Below are positions 47,778 to 56,941 of a stretch of DNA of 61,334 nucleotides, one piece after another. The stretch is from Acidobacteriota bacterium. Its GTDB lineage: Bacteria; Acidobacteriota; Thermoanaerobaculia; Thermoanaerobaculales; Thermoanaerobaculaceae. A model generated the notes under the pieces. The model did not search any database, was not told the origin of the DNA, and saw nothing but the letters and a program-made list of their open reading frames with translations. A program made the position numbers and the translations under genes. Every line of letters starts with the position of its first letter. The first letter of the stretch is position 1. The DNA lies in contig JACQZW010000049.1 of NCBI GenBank assembly GCA_016213675.1, forward strand, positions 1-61,334. Direction: 5' to 3'.

Positions 47778-47791
47778 TGATAGCGCTGTCA
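47778..47791. promoter_or_regulatory. LacI-type operator 5 (symporter 2 / GH3-GH105 operon)
   Basis: TGATAGCGCTGTCA is identical to operator 1. On the minus strand it contains TTGACA and TATCAT and lies just before the ribosome site of the symporter gene, so it must overlap the promoter or transcription start. Confidence 0.75.
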
Positions 47792-47898
47792 AGTCGTCCG
47801 GGCACGCTCCCGGGGCTCGATCGTGAGTGGCATCGAAACCACCTCGTCAGGCGCCGATCTTCGGCGGCCGTCCCGTCGTGGTGAGCACGCTCTCGGCG

Positions 47899-48735
47899 CT
47901 ATTTCCTGGGGTTGTACGGCTCGTAGCACCTGCCCCGCAGGGCGTAGGAGATCCGAACGACGTTATTGGACTCCCCTCGCGGCGGCGCCTCTCCGACCGT
48001 GTGGTCGTCGTCGATCCACAGGCTGAGCGTGTGCTTGCCGATCGGCAGGTACGCCTGGGTGTTGATCGGCCTCGCCTCGCTGGCCCCGAGCGACAGCTCA
48101 CTCTGTGTCGAGACGACCTTGGCGTCCGCCTTGACCCGATTGAGGAACGCCGGGCTCGTCGGCACCGCCTTGAGGTTGACCAGGTCGTAGGAGAGGTTGA
48201 ACGCACACTCGGAGTTCGGCGAGCCGTGCAGCGCGTCCGCCTCGGTGAGCACCACGCTCCCGCCCCACGGCACGAACTTCCCACCGGCGCCGCCGATCGC
48301 GCCGCCGATCGTGATCCCCCGCTTGCTCGTCATGTCCGGCATCGGCTTGAGGATCGTGAACGTCTTCCAGCCGCTGCTGTACACCGTGACTCCCCCTGTC
48401 AGCGGCTCGCAGTACACGCCGACCTGGTAGGCGCCCGGCGCGAGCCCCGGCGGGATCCTGACCGTCAGCTTCGTCGGGGTCCACGTCACGACCTCGAGGG
48501 TGTTCATGCCGCCCATGTTGATGCACGGAATCTTCGTGCCCTGGGTCGGGCCCCACGTCCCGTTCATCTCGAACGTGTCGCCCGGAGTGCCCGAGCTCTT
48601 GCTCAGCGAGGCCAGGTTGATCCCGCACGGCTGCCCGGACTGGGCGAACGCGGGAACGCACATCACGAGCCCGCACGCCGCAACGATCGCGGCCACGATA
48701 CGGGCGTTTCCCCGACGGGTACTGCGCTGCGTCAT
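47899..48735 (-). CDS. Secreted beta-sandwich protein (TIG/CARDB-like)
   Basis: The 278-residue protein has a signal peptide (IVAAIVAACGLVMCVPAFAQS). A first domain resembles an IPT/TIG-type immunoglobulin fold (SLSKSSGTPGDTFEMNG, LTVRIPPGLAPGAYQVGVYC). A C-terminal CARDB-like domain follows (LPIGKHTLSLWIDDDHTVGE, ESNNVVRI). No catalytic residues are recognisable. The ATG at 48735 has GGGAGG and AAGGAG upstream. Its 3' end lies upstream of operator 5 on the same strand, but a 143-base gap suggests a separate transcript. Probably a surface or binding protein. Confidence 0.72.
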   Translation of the reverse strand: MTQRSTRRGNARIVAAIVAACGLVMCVPAFAQSGQPCGINLASLSKSSGTPGDTFEMNGTWGPTQGTKIPCINMGGMNTLEVVTWTPTKLTVRIPPGLAPGAYQVGVYCEPLTGGVTVYSSGWKTFTILKPMPDMTSKRGITIGGAIGGAGGKFVPWGGSVVLTEADALHGSPNSECAFNLSYDLVNLKAVPTSPAFLNRVKADAKVVSTQSELSLGASEARPINTQAYLPIGKHTLSLWIDDDHTVGEAPPRGESNNVVRISYALRGRCYEPYNPRK

Positions 48736-48908
48736 CTCCTTACCCTCCCGGAGGCGGCAGGATTGGTGCTGCTGCCCCCATCTGGAAGAACGTCGATTCG
48801 GCCCATGACCGCACATCCCGTGGAGTTCCAGCCTGCCGCCGCACCATCCAAGAGAATGGGCGGCCACCGACCTCGCCTCCGCCGTCTGTTCCCTCGGCCA
48901 CGCCGGGC

Positions 48909-51557
48909 TCAGGACCCCGGTGCCGACAGACCGTCGACCACGACCGTCAACGGCAGCTCGTTCGCCACGATCTCGGGAACCACGGCGAGGAGGCGTTTCC
49001 CGTCCGGAGAAACGTCGAAGGCGACCCATGGGTGTCCCTTCAGCTCGAAAAGCACCGTCGGCTCGCCGAGTTGGAGCGTGGGGTCGGTGCGGATCGGCAC
49101 CGAAACGAGTCGCCGATCGGCCGAGAGATAGATCAGCTCCTTCCCATCGCGACTCCAGCGCAGAAGGTGCGACCCGCCGCTCGACACGCGCGTCCGCTCT
49201 CCGGGCCCGGGATATGGCGTCACGTAGGCTTCGAGCTGGCCCGATTCGTCGGAGACGAACGCGATGAAGCGCCCGTCCGGCGAGAAGCGGAGTAGGGAGA
49301 AGGCCACCTCGGCCCCAAGGCTCACCGGCAGGAGCGCGGTCGGCGGTCCGTCCCCCCGGAGCGGCACGGAGAAGGCAGCGAACGAGCCGCGGGGCCGCTC
49401 GGCGAAGGCGAGCACCCGGCCGTCGGGAGAGACGTCCTGCGCCACCTGGAAGCCTCCGACCGGAACGACCTCCACCTCCTCCTCCGTCGAGAGCTCTCTT
49501 CTGTAGATGTGAGGAGACTCCCTCTTGACGACCGAGTAGAGAACGCTCTTGCCGTCCGGCAGCCAGACGGCTCCGAACCTGCTCTCCGGCCCCGAGGAGA
49601 TCCGGGTCTCGACGCCTCTCTCCAGGTCGGTCGACCAGACATCCCACACACCACTCCTCGGCTGCGCACGCGAGAAGAGCAGACGGCGACCGTCGGGGGC
49701 GAGCGCGAGAGTCAGGTACCTCCCCGGCGCACCCACGGTCCCGAGCTCCTTCCCGGTCCGGTCGAACCAGACCACACGCTGCACGTCGTCCTGGGCTTGG
49801 TAGGCGAACGTGCCGGTGAGGGAGGTCGCGAACCCCGCGGAGCCGGTCGAAGCGAAGTAGCGCACGCGTTCGGCGATCGAGAACGACGCGTCCGTCAGCC
49901 GCCCGCGCTTCACGTCGAAACGCTGCGCCAGGAGGGTTCCCTCGCTGGCGAAGAGGAGATAGCCGGGATCGCTGTACTGCGCCTCCGAGGCCATCGCCGT
50001 CACGGCACGCGGCGGCCTTCCCGGCTCGGACAGCATCAGTCTCGTGCCGTCGTCGCTCCGGAGGAAATAGAGAAACCGCTTCCCGTCGGGCAGGAACCAG
50101 GGCCAGGCGACGCGCCTCTCGCCGCGCTGCGGATCGGGCCGGATCACCGGGGTGGGAGCGCCTCCGCCTGCAGCGGACACGCGTTGGATCGCCTCACCCT
50201 GGATTCCTGCGAACAGGATGTCGCCCTCGCGGCCCCACGTTCCGCTGGTGCCTCCCCCGGCGGCGACGTCGCAGACCCCGACCGGGACACCGCCGGCCAG
50301 TTCCAGCCTCTTCAACTTGTTCTCGGCGAAGAACCCGAGCGAGCGCCCGTCGGGAGAGAAGAACACCGACGTGGCACCTTCCGTCCCCGGCAAGGCCTGG
50401 GCCTCGAGCGCGTCGAGCGCGCGCAGCCAGAGCCTCTGGCCGTGCAGCGGGTCCCTCGCCGCGTACGCGAGCCGAGACCCGTCGGGAGACACCGCCAGGA
50501 AGGCCCCCTCGAACCGGTACCCGAACGCACCACCCTCGGGAGGCGCCAGCGTGAAGCGGATCGGTCGCGCAACCGGCCGGTCGATCGAACCCCACCTCAG
50601 AAGTGTCGCAGCAGCCACGGCGAGGGCGAGGCCGGCGACCAGCCACGGCCGCCACGCGCCGCGACGCGATGCGCGCTCGGCCGGACGAGGAACCGACCCG
50701 CCCTCGGCGATGGCCTCCAGTTGCAGGCCCGCGTCCCGTGCCGACTGCCAGCGTGCCTCGGGGTCCTTGGCCAGACAGACGCGCACCAGCCGGTCGAGCG
50801 CCGGTGGCGTGAGCGGCTGCAGCGAGCTCAACGGCGCCGGTTCCGCGTGCAGGATCGCGCCGATCACACTCGCCTGGCTCTTGCCCTCGAACGCCCGGCA
50901 CCCCGACACCATCTCGAACAGGACGCAGCCGAACGCGAAGATGTCGCTGCGCGCGTCCACCTCCCGCCCCTCGAGCTGCTCGGGTGCCATGTAGTGCAGC
51001 GTCCCGACGATGGCGCCCGCCTCCGTCAGCGGACCCGACACCGTTTCCAGCCCGGCCAGATCCAGGATGCCGTGACTCGCCGCGTGCAGCTTCGCGAGCC
51101 CGAAGTCGAGGAGCTTCGGCCCGCCCTTGGTGAGCATGACGTTGCCGGGCTTGAGGTCGCGGTGCACGATCCCGCGGCGATGTGCCGCCGCAAGCGCCAC
51201 GGCGATTTCCGCCGCGACCTTGAGGGCCTGATCCAGCGGCAGGGGTCCACGGGCAAGCCGCGCGGCCAGCGTCTCGCCTTCCATGTACTCCATGACCAGG
51301 AAGTGCGTCCCCTCCTGCTCGCCCACGTCGTAGAGCGCGCAGATCGAGGGGTGCGCCAGCGCCGAGACCATCCGCGCCTCGCGCTCGAAGCGCTCGCGCA
51401 TCGCCGGGTCCTCGGCGTGGCGCCCGGGCAGCACCTTGACGGCCACGACGCGGTCGAGCCGTGTGTCCTTGGCCTTGTAGACCTCGCCCATCCCACCTGC
51501 ACCGAGGGGGGCGATGATCTCGTACGGGCCGAGGCGGGCACCCTTCTCCAGGACCAT
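48909..51557 (-). CDS. Ser/Thr protein kinase with membrane helix and PD40 propeller
   Basis: The 882-residue protein starts with a PknB-type kinase: LGAGGMGEVYKAK (19-30), Lys41, VHRDLKPGN (catalytic Asp134), DFG at 151-153 and GTLHYMAPEQL. A single membrane helix lies at about 302-322. The remaining 550 residues are TolB/WD40-like PD40 repeats (LAVSPDGSRLAYAA, VFFSPDGRSLGFFA, DVSPDGRVLAFAE, RFSPDGRFIAFVS), which would sit outside the cytoplasm as a sensor. This architecture is expanded in Acidobacteriota. It is divergent from the VWFA gene. Signal and targets unknown. Confidence 0.93.
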   Translation of the reverse strand: MVLEKGARLGPYEIIAPLGAGGMGEVYKAKDTRLDRVVAVKVLPGRHAEDPAMRERFEREARMVSALAHPSICALYDVGEQEGTHFLVMEYMEGETLAARLARGPLPLDQALKVAAEIAVALAAAHRRGIVHRDLKPGNVMLTKGGPKLLDFGLAKLHAASHGILDLAGLETVSGPLTEAGAIVGTLHYMAPEQLEGREVDARSDIFAFGCVLFEMVSGCRAFEGKSQASVIGAILHAEPAPLSSLQPLTPPALDRLVRVCLAKDPEARWQSARDAGLQLEAIAEGGSVPRPAERASRRGAWRPWLVAGLALAVAAATLLRWGSIDRPVARPIRFTLAPPEGGAFGYRFEGAFLAVSPDGSRLAYAARDPLHGQRLWLRALDALEAQALPGTEGATSVFFSPDGRSLGFFAENKLKRLELAGGVPVGVCDVAAGGGTSGTWGREGDILFAGIQGEAIQRVSAAGGGAPTPVIRPDPQRGERRVAWPWFLPDGKRFLYFLRSDDGTRLMLSEPGRPPRAVTAMASEAQYSDPGYLLFASEGTLLAQRFDVKRGRLTDASFSIAERVRYFASTGSAGFATSLTGTFAYQAQDDVQRVVWFDRTGKELGTVGAPGRYLTLALAPDGRRLLFSRAQPRSGVWDVWSTDLERGVETRISSGPESRFGAVWLPDGKSVLYSVVKRESPHIYRRELSTEEEVEVVPVGGFQVAQDVSPDGRVLAFAERPRGSFAAFSVPLRGDGPPTALLPVSLGAEVAFSLLRFSPDGRFIAFVSDESGQLEAYVTPYPGPGERTRVSSGGSHLLRWSRDGKELIYLSADRRLVSVPIRTDPTLQLGEPTVLFELKGHPWVAFDVSPDGKRLLAVVPEIVANELPLTVVVDGLSAPGS

Positions 51558-51690
51558 TCTGTCGGTTCGAGTTGCAACAACGCAGCGCGGTCCTTGCTTC
51601 TTCCCGATACCGCAGGCACCACCCGGGGCGGGAACCACATCCGGTAGCGGCGTGACGGCTGCGGCGTAGACTGCGAGCAGAGGCAACTCG

Positions 51691-53370
51691 GTGGCGAGGG
51701 TGACCGGCTTCATTCGTCTGCTCGGCCTGGTATCGATGTGGGCAGTCGCGGCCCACGCGCAGGCGCCGGAAGGACAACCGGGCCGGTTCGGCACGCGAAT
51801 CCAGGTCCGCCTTGGCTCGGTTCCGGTGAGCGTGGTCGACGAAGACGGCAGGCCCGTCTGCGACCTCGGCGTCGGGGTCTTCGCCCTTCGGATCGACGGC
51901 CGGGAGCGCGCGATCACGCACTTCGAGGCCTGCAAGCCGGCGGCGACGACGACGCCGGCTGCCACGCCGGGCGCCGCAAGCCCGGCGGTGGCCTCCCCCG
52001 ATCCCGAGGACGGGACCGTCTGGGTGGTCGTCGTCGACCAGGGCAACATCTCGGTCTTCAGCCGGAAGGAGGTGCTGCTGCGGCTCGCGACGTTCGTCCG
52101 GGCGCGCGTGCGGCCGCCGGACCGCGTCACGATCCTGGTGCTCGCGAAGCGGCTCGAGGTCGTCTGCCCGCTGACCACCGACGTCGACGCGGTCATCCGG
52201 GCGATCGAGACGCTCGGCGCCAGCACCGCGGGTGTCGGGACCAGCCGCGCGATCATGCGAATGGGTGAGGCCCAGATCCGCCTGATCTGGGAGGAGCCCG
52301 GCGGGATGAAACCGGACCGGATGATGATGACGGCCCGCGCCGCCGCCGGCCAGATCCGCGACATCCTGCGGACGACGTGCGGCAACCTCGAGCGGCTCAT
52401 CCGCAGCCTCGCCGGGGTCGAGGGGCGCAAGGCGCTCGTCTACGTGTCCGACGGGTTGCCGATGCAGCCCGCCCGCGAGCTGTTCACGCTCGTCACCGAG
52501 TTCTTCCCCATGCTGTCCGCGACCGGAGGCGGCGCCGACAGCTTCCAGGCGGACGACCTGTTCGCCGAGCTCGGCGACTTCGCGGCGGTTGCAGGGGTCG
52601 CGTTCTACCCGATCGACGCGCTCGGCGTGCACAACACGGCTGGGTTCGAGGCCGAGCGGCGCGAGTCGCACTCCAACGAGGTCGCGACCCTCACGCGGTC
52701 CAACCACCAGCAGACGCTCTCGTACCTCGCCGCACGGACCGGCGGCGTCGCGGTGCTCAACACCAACGACTTCGTCGGAGCGCTGGGGCGGATCGCCGAC
52801 ACCGTCGAGCAGTCCTGCACGCTCGGCTTCCCGCTCGACGGCCTCGAGCCCGACCGCCCGCTCCCCGTCGAGGTCGCCCTCCGCGCCCCGCGGGACGTGC
52901 GCCTGCGCTACCGTCCGGTGTTCGTCAACCGCCGCCCGGACACCGCGGTCGCCGACCGCACCTCGGCCGGGCTGCTCTTCGACCTCGCGGACAACCCGCT
53001 CCACGTGTCGCTGTCCACCCAGCCGCCGCGGGCCGTCGCCAAGACCGGCTGCACGGTGCCGCTCGTCATCCGCGTGCCACTGGCCGGCCTCGCCTTGCCG
53101 CCCGAGGGCGACGAGCTGGCCGGCGCGGTCACGGTCTTCTACCAGGCCGGCGACGCCGAGGGCCACCGGTCCGCGCTGGCCCGCACCCGCCACGAGATCC
53201 GGCTCCCGGCAGACCGCGCGGCGGCCGTCAGGGAGCTGGCGGTCACGACCGAGATCGAGATCGGCGCGGGCGACGCGCGCGTCTCGGTGGGCGTCCTCGA
53301 CGAGTTGTCGGGGCTGGCCGGCTACGCCGCCGCCCAGGCCACGTGCGCCGCCGCGGCCCCGGCCCGCTGA
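51691..53370 (+). CDS. VWFA-related acidobacterial-type secreted protein
   Basis: The 559-residue protein has a signal peptide (FIRLLGLVSMWAVAAHAQ), a short beta-domain ending in a Pro/Ala-rich linker (about 85-105), and a von Willebrand A-like domain: VWVVVVDQGNIS, RPPDRVTILVLAK, ALVYVSDGLPM and GVAFYPIDALG. The first MIDAS motif is degenerate (DQGNIS instead of DxSxS). The C-terminal 170 residues are beta-rich. The family is found mainly in Acidobacteriota and has no defined function. The start is GTG at 51691 with GAGG upstream; a GTG nine bases later is the alternative. Confidence 0.85.
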   Translation: MARVTGFIRLLGLVSMWAVAAHAQAPEGQPGRFGTRIQVRLGSVPVSVVDEDGRPVCDLGVGVFALRIDGRERAITHFEACKPAATTTPAATPGAASPAVASPDPEDGTVWVVVVDQGNISVFSRKEVLLRLATFVRARVRPPDRVTILVLAKRLEVVCPLTTDVDAVIRAIETLGASTAGVGTSRAIMRMGEAQIRLIWEEPGGMKPDRMMMTARAAAGQIRDILRTTCGNLERLIRSLAGVEGRKALVYVSDGLPMQPARELFTLVTEFFPMLSATGGGADSFQADDLFAELGDFAAVAGVAFYPIDALGVHNTAGFEAERRESHSNEVATLTRSNHQQTLSYLAARTGGVAVLNTNDFVGALGRIADTVEQSCTLGFPLDGLEPDRPLPVEVALRAPRDVRLRYRPVFVNRRPDTAVADRTSAGLLFDLADNPLHVSLSTQPPRAVAKTGCTVPLVIRVPLAGLALPPEGDELAGAVTVFYQAGDAEGHRSALARTRHEIRLPADRAAAVRELAVTTEIEIGAGDARVSVGVLDELSGLAGYAAAQATCAAAAPAR

Positions 53371-53410
53371 CCGCCAGCAGCGACGGAGTGGCGGACCCGG
53401 TGCCGATGCG

Positions 53411-55984
53411 TCAGTCGGAGATGGCGAGGAGCGTGACCATCGGACCGTCCACCCGCTCGGCGTCGGCGAGGTCGATCTCGGCCGCGAGGTGCCAGTCGTC
53501 GTCGCCCTCGGGATCGCACAGGACCTGCGTGACGCGCCAGCGAAACTGGGCTTCCTGCTGCACGAGAGTCTTGTCGGCGAGACGGGAGCGGTGGTCGAAG
53601 ACGAGCGCCCGGTGGCGCGCGAGGAACGGCGCCATCGCCTGCTCCAGCGCTGCCGGAGACCAGTGCGTCCGGCTCCCCTCCTCGCCCTGGCGGATGGCGG
53701 CGGCCGCCTCCTCCCACTCGCCGCGGGAGAGCGCCGCGACGAGGGCGTGCAGCTCGCCGCGGATGCGCGCGGCGAAGCGCCGGGGGTCGGCGAGCAGCTC
53801 CTCGACGGCCAGCCTGCGGTGCATCGAGGCCGGGCTCGCCGTCGCCGCCCGCAGGTCCGGGTGGACGAGCGACTCCCACTCCTGCAGCAGCGAGGTGTCG
53901 GTGCGCTCGAGCACCCCCCGCAGATAGCCGGCGATCTCCCAGACCGCCGGCGTCTTGAGCTGGTCGGGGACGTTCTGGTCCAGGGTCTTGTAGGCCTGCG
54001 AGAGGTAGCGCAGGAGCACGCCCTCCTGGCGCTGGATGCCGTAGCGCCGGACCATCTCGCCGAAGCCGAGACAGGTCTCGACCATCTCGCGCGCCACCGA
54101 CTTCGGGTGCACGAGCCGGCCGCCCACCCACGGGTGGCGCGCACGGAACAGCTCGAACGCCTCCTCGATGAGGTCGGCCGCGGGCTGCGGGTGCGTCACC
54201 TCGTCGAGGCGCCGGATCCGCTCCTCGTACGGCACGTCCTCGGCCTTGAGGCGGGCGAGCAGCTCCTCCTTCGCCTTGCTCACCTGGCTCCGGATGATCA
54301 CCTCGGGGTCCTCGAGCACCGCCTCGACCATCGACAGCAGGTCGAGCGCGTACGTCTCGCCGTCGGGGTCCAGGCGCGCGATGCCGTCAACGAGGAACAG
54401 CGAGAGCGTGTGGAACAGCGAGAAATCGACCTGGAGCTCCTCGTTCACGACCACCGGCCGCGGCTCGCCCGGCTCGGCCGGCGCCAGGCCGACGATCCCC
54501 TCGCGGTGGAGCGAGCGGACGATCAAAGCGGCGCGCGAGAGCAGGCGACTCTTCGACGCGTCGTCCTCGTGGCAGTCGCGCAGGAGCGCGCGCAGCGAGT
54601 GGAAGTGGCGGACCCGCTCGTCGGCGTCGCGATGGAGCAGGTCCACCACCATCCCCGGCGTGATCCGGAAGCGCGACTCGAGGCGCTCGGGCGGCGACGT
54701 GCGCAGCCGCGTGAAGGTCTCCTCGGTCCAGGAGACCTCGCCGTCGCGCGGGCCGCGGACCGCCTTCGGCTTCTTCTTCCCGTCCTTCGCGGCCTTGGCG
54801 GCCTCGCGCTTGCGCTCGATGACGTGCTCGGGCGCCTGGCCGATCACCCAGCCCCGCTCGTCGAATCCCTTGCGCCCGGCCCGCCCGGCGATCTGCAGGA
54901 AGTCGCGGACCCTGAGGTGCGCGACCCGGCGGCCGTCGAACTTCGCGAGCGCGGAGAACAGCACGGTCCGGATCGGAATGTTGACGCCCACCCCGAGCGT
55001 GTCGGTGCCGGAGACGATCTTGAGCAGGCCGCGCTGGGCGAGCTGCTCGACGGTCAGGCGGTAGCGAGGCAGCAGCCCGGCGTGATGGACGCCGATGCCG
55101 AACGACAGGAAGCGGCGGAACTCGCGCCCGTACGGCGTCTCGAAGCGGGTGTCGCCGAGCGCCTCGCGGATCGCCGCCTTGTCCTCCTTGGTCGTCAGCG
55201 GCAGCGAGGTGAGCTGCTGCGCCAGCTCGGCGCAGTCGCGCTGGGTGAAGTTGACCACGTACACCGGCGCCTGCCCGCCCGACACCAGGTCCAGCACCGT
55301 CTCGTGCAGCGGCGTCTCGCGCCACTCGAACTCGAGCGGCACCGGCCTCGTCGTCGAGCTCACCACCGCCGCCTCGACGCCGGTCGAGTCCTCCAGGCGC
55401 CGCGCGATCCCCGACATGTCGCCCAGCGTCGCGGACATGAGCAGGAAGCGCGCGTGAGGCAGCGTGACCAGCGGCACCTGCCAGGCCCAGCCGCGCTCGC
55501 GGTCCGCGTAGTAGTGGAACTCGTCCATCACCACGGCGTCGGCGTCGAGCCGCCCGCCGAGCCGCAGTGCGAGGTTCGCGAGCACCTCCGCGGTGCAGCA
55601 GATGACCGGGGCGTCGGGGTTGATCGAGGCGTCACCGGTGAGCATCCCGACGTTGTCCGCGCCGAGCTCCGCGCACAGCGCGAAGAACTTCTCGGACGCC
55701 AGCGCCTTGATCGGCGAGGTGTAGTACGAGATCCGCCCCTCGCACAGCGCTTTGAAGTGCAGCCCGATCGCGACCAGCGACTTGCCCGACCCGGTCGGGG
55801 TCGCCAGCACGACGTGGCGGCCGGCGAAGACCTCGAGGAGCGCCTCCTCCTGCGCCGGGTAGAGCTCCAGTCCGAGAGCCGAGGTCCACTCGACGAACCG
55901 GGCGAGCATCTCGTCGGCCCCGAGCGTCCCGGGTGGGGCGACGAGGTTGATCAGGCGAGGACGGGGTGCGGTCACGGAGGCCAC
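53411..55984 (-). CDS. DEAD/DEAH-box helicase with DUF3516 C-terminal region
   Basis: The 857-residue protein has the Ski2-like helicase core: Walker A TPTGSGKS (Lys68), TSPIKALASEKF, VMDEFHYYAD (motif II), MSATLGD, and GTDTLGVGVNIPIRTV with QIAGRAGRKG (motifs V-VI). The last 400 residues are the DUF3516 region. Such proteins unwind RNA or DNA, but this subgroup is uncharacterised. The GTG start at 55984 has no good ribosome site; the GTG nine bases later is possible. It is convergent with the VWFA gene. Confidence 0.88.
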   Translation of the reverse strand: MASVTAPRPRLINLVAPPGTLGADEMLARFVEWTSALGLELYPAQEEALLEVFAGRHVVLATPTGSGKSLVAIGLHFKALCEGRISYYTSPIKALASEKFFALCAELGADNVGMLTGDASINPDAPVICCTAEVLANLALRLGGRLDADAVVMDEFHYYADRERGWAWQVPLVTLPHARFLLMSATLGDMSGIARRLEDSTGVEAAVVSSTTRPVPLEFEWRETPLHETVLDLVSGGQAPVYVVNFTQRDCAELAQQLTSLPLTTKEDKAAIREALGDTRFETPYGREFRRFLSFGIGVHHAGLLPRYRLTVEQLAQRGLLKIVSGTDTLGVGVNIPIRTVLFSALAKFDGRRVAHLRVRDFLQIAGRAGRKGFDERGWVIGQAPEHVIERKREAAKAAKDGKKKPKAVRGPRDGEVSWTEETFTRLRTSPPERLESRFRITPGMVVDLLHRDADERVRHFHSLRALLRDCHEDDASKSRLLSRAALIVRSLHREGIVGLAPAEPGEPRPVVVNEELQVDFSLFHTLSLFLVDGIARLDPDGETYALDLLSMVEAVLEDPEVIIRSQVSKAKEELLARLKAEDVPYEERIRRLDEVTHPQPAADLIEEAFELFRARHPWVGGRLVHPKSVAREMVETCLGFGEMVRRYGIQRQEGVLLRYLSQAYKTLDQNVPDQLKTPAVWEIAGYLRGVLERTDTSLLQEWESLVHPDLRAATASPASMHRRLAVEELLADPRRFAARIRGELHALVAALSRGEWEEAAAAIRQGEEGSRTHWSPAALEQAMAPFLARHRALVFDHRSRLADKTLVQQEAQFRWRVTQVLCDPEGDDDWHLAAEIDLADAERVDGPMVTLLAISD

Positions 55985-56090
55985 GCGACGGCATGATAGG
56001 CCGTACGCCGCGATGCCCCATCATCGGGTTGTTCTCGTGCAGGTCGTCGGCCGCTGCACTCGCCGCGCGTCGGTTACCCTCTCCACAACG

Positions 56091-56234
56091 ATGGACTTCG
56101 CGCGGACGTTCCAGGACCTGGCGGACATCCGGTTCCTCATCGACTTGCCGGGAATCGACCGCGAGGAGGTCCGTGGCTACTTCGCCCGGCACGGCCTGGA
56201 GGCTCGTTTCGATGAGCTCGAAGCGTCGCGGTGA
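56091..56234 (+). pseudogene. C-terminal remnant of a nucleotidyltransferase
   Basis: A 47-residue frame encodes only DLADIRFLIDLPGIDREEVRGYF plus flanks. This is the C-terminal segment usual in AbiEii/minor nucleotidyltransferase-type proteins of toxin-antitoxin loci. The nucleotide-binding half is absent: the sequence upstream is the divergent helicase start. It is best read as a 5'-truncated gene; a genuine mini-protein is less likely. Confidence 0.5.
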
Positions 56235-56412
56235 GCCGCTCGACTCGACGGACTTCCTCCCGGCCGGCGACGCGGACGTGAAGGCCCTGCGCCGGGCCCG
56301 CGTCTGGACCGGGCCGCCGCCCCTCGAGCACCCCGAGTTGCTAACGCCGCCCTTCCCGCCGCCGGGCCGGATGCGCGCCACCGCCGCCGGCCGCCCGACC
56401 TTCGAGCTCTGA
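56212..56412 (+). CDS. Small partner ORF of the nucleotidyltransferase remnant
   Basis: A 66-codon frame overlaps the end of the remnant by 23 bases. It begins with a basic segment and then TDFLPAGDADVKALRRAR, similar in pattern to the small proteins that follow nucleotidyltransferase genes in Acidobacteriota (a PTTxxDVxALRRAR-like start). The tail is Pro-rich with no known motif. It may be the surviving half of a two-gene module. Function unknown. Confidence 0.45.
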   Translation: MSSKRRGEPLDSTDFLPAGDADVKALRRARVWTGPPPLEHPELLTPPFPPPGRMRATAAGRPTFEL

Positions 56413-56570
56413 CGGCCTGCGGGGTGGACTGCGCACAGAAGCAAGGATGAGCAGTCCCAGCCGCGTGTCCCGCCTGGTGTGGCTCTCGGCGGTCTCGGCT
56501 CGCTGAGCTCGCCGCGGGGCTTGACAGGCGCGACCGCGCGACCGAGACCTGGTACCGTGGGTCGGACGAC

Positions 56571-56813
56571 ATGAGCGCGCGGCGAACCTCCCGTGGCAGC
56601 CCGCTGATCACCGCGGTCGGCGTGTGTCTGGTGCTCTCGGCGTTGCTGGTGGCCGCGATCCTGGTCCCGCCGCTGCTGTGGACGCTCGTCATCCTCACGA
56701 CCCCGCTGATCCTGCCCTCCGACGCGGTTCTGGTTCGTAAGCTTCAACCGATAGCGGCGCCCCGCTCGGCCCCGCCGCTCCAGACCGCTCCCCGCAGCCC
56801 GCCACTCCTCTGA
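56571..56813 (+). CDS. Small putative membrane protein
   Basis: An 80-codon frame encodes a basic N-terminus, a long hydrophobic stretch (ITAVGVCLVLSALLVAAILVPPLLWTLVILTTPLIL, split here by a PP turn into two helices) and a Pro/Ala-rich tail. No clear ribosome site is seen, so the transcript would have to be leaderless or the ORF may be chance. It lies directly upstream of the membrane-anchored SecA-like gene, which makes a functional link worth testing. Confidence 0.4.
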   Translation: MSARRTSRGSPLITAVGVCLVLSALLVAAILVPPLLWTLVILTTPLILPSDAVLVRKLQPIAAPRSAPPLQTAPRSPPLL

Positions 56814-56941
56814 TCTCGCACGCAGTCGCCGCCTGACAGCCACGACAGGGACCGTGACGACCTGCGCGCGGTGACACCCGCCCGGTGTCCCGCGCCGTCC
56901 TGGATCGTCACCGCACCCGCCCGAGATCTCAGGAGAGCACC

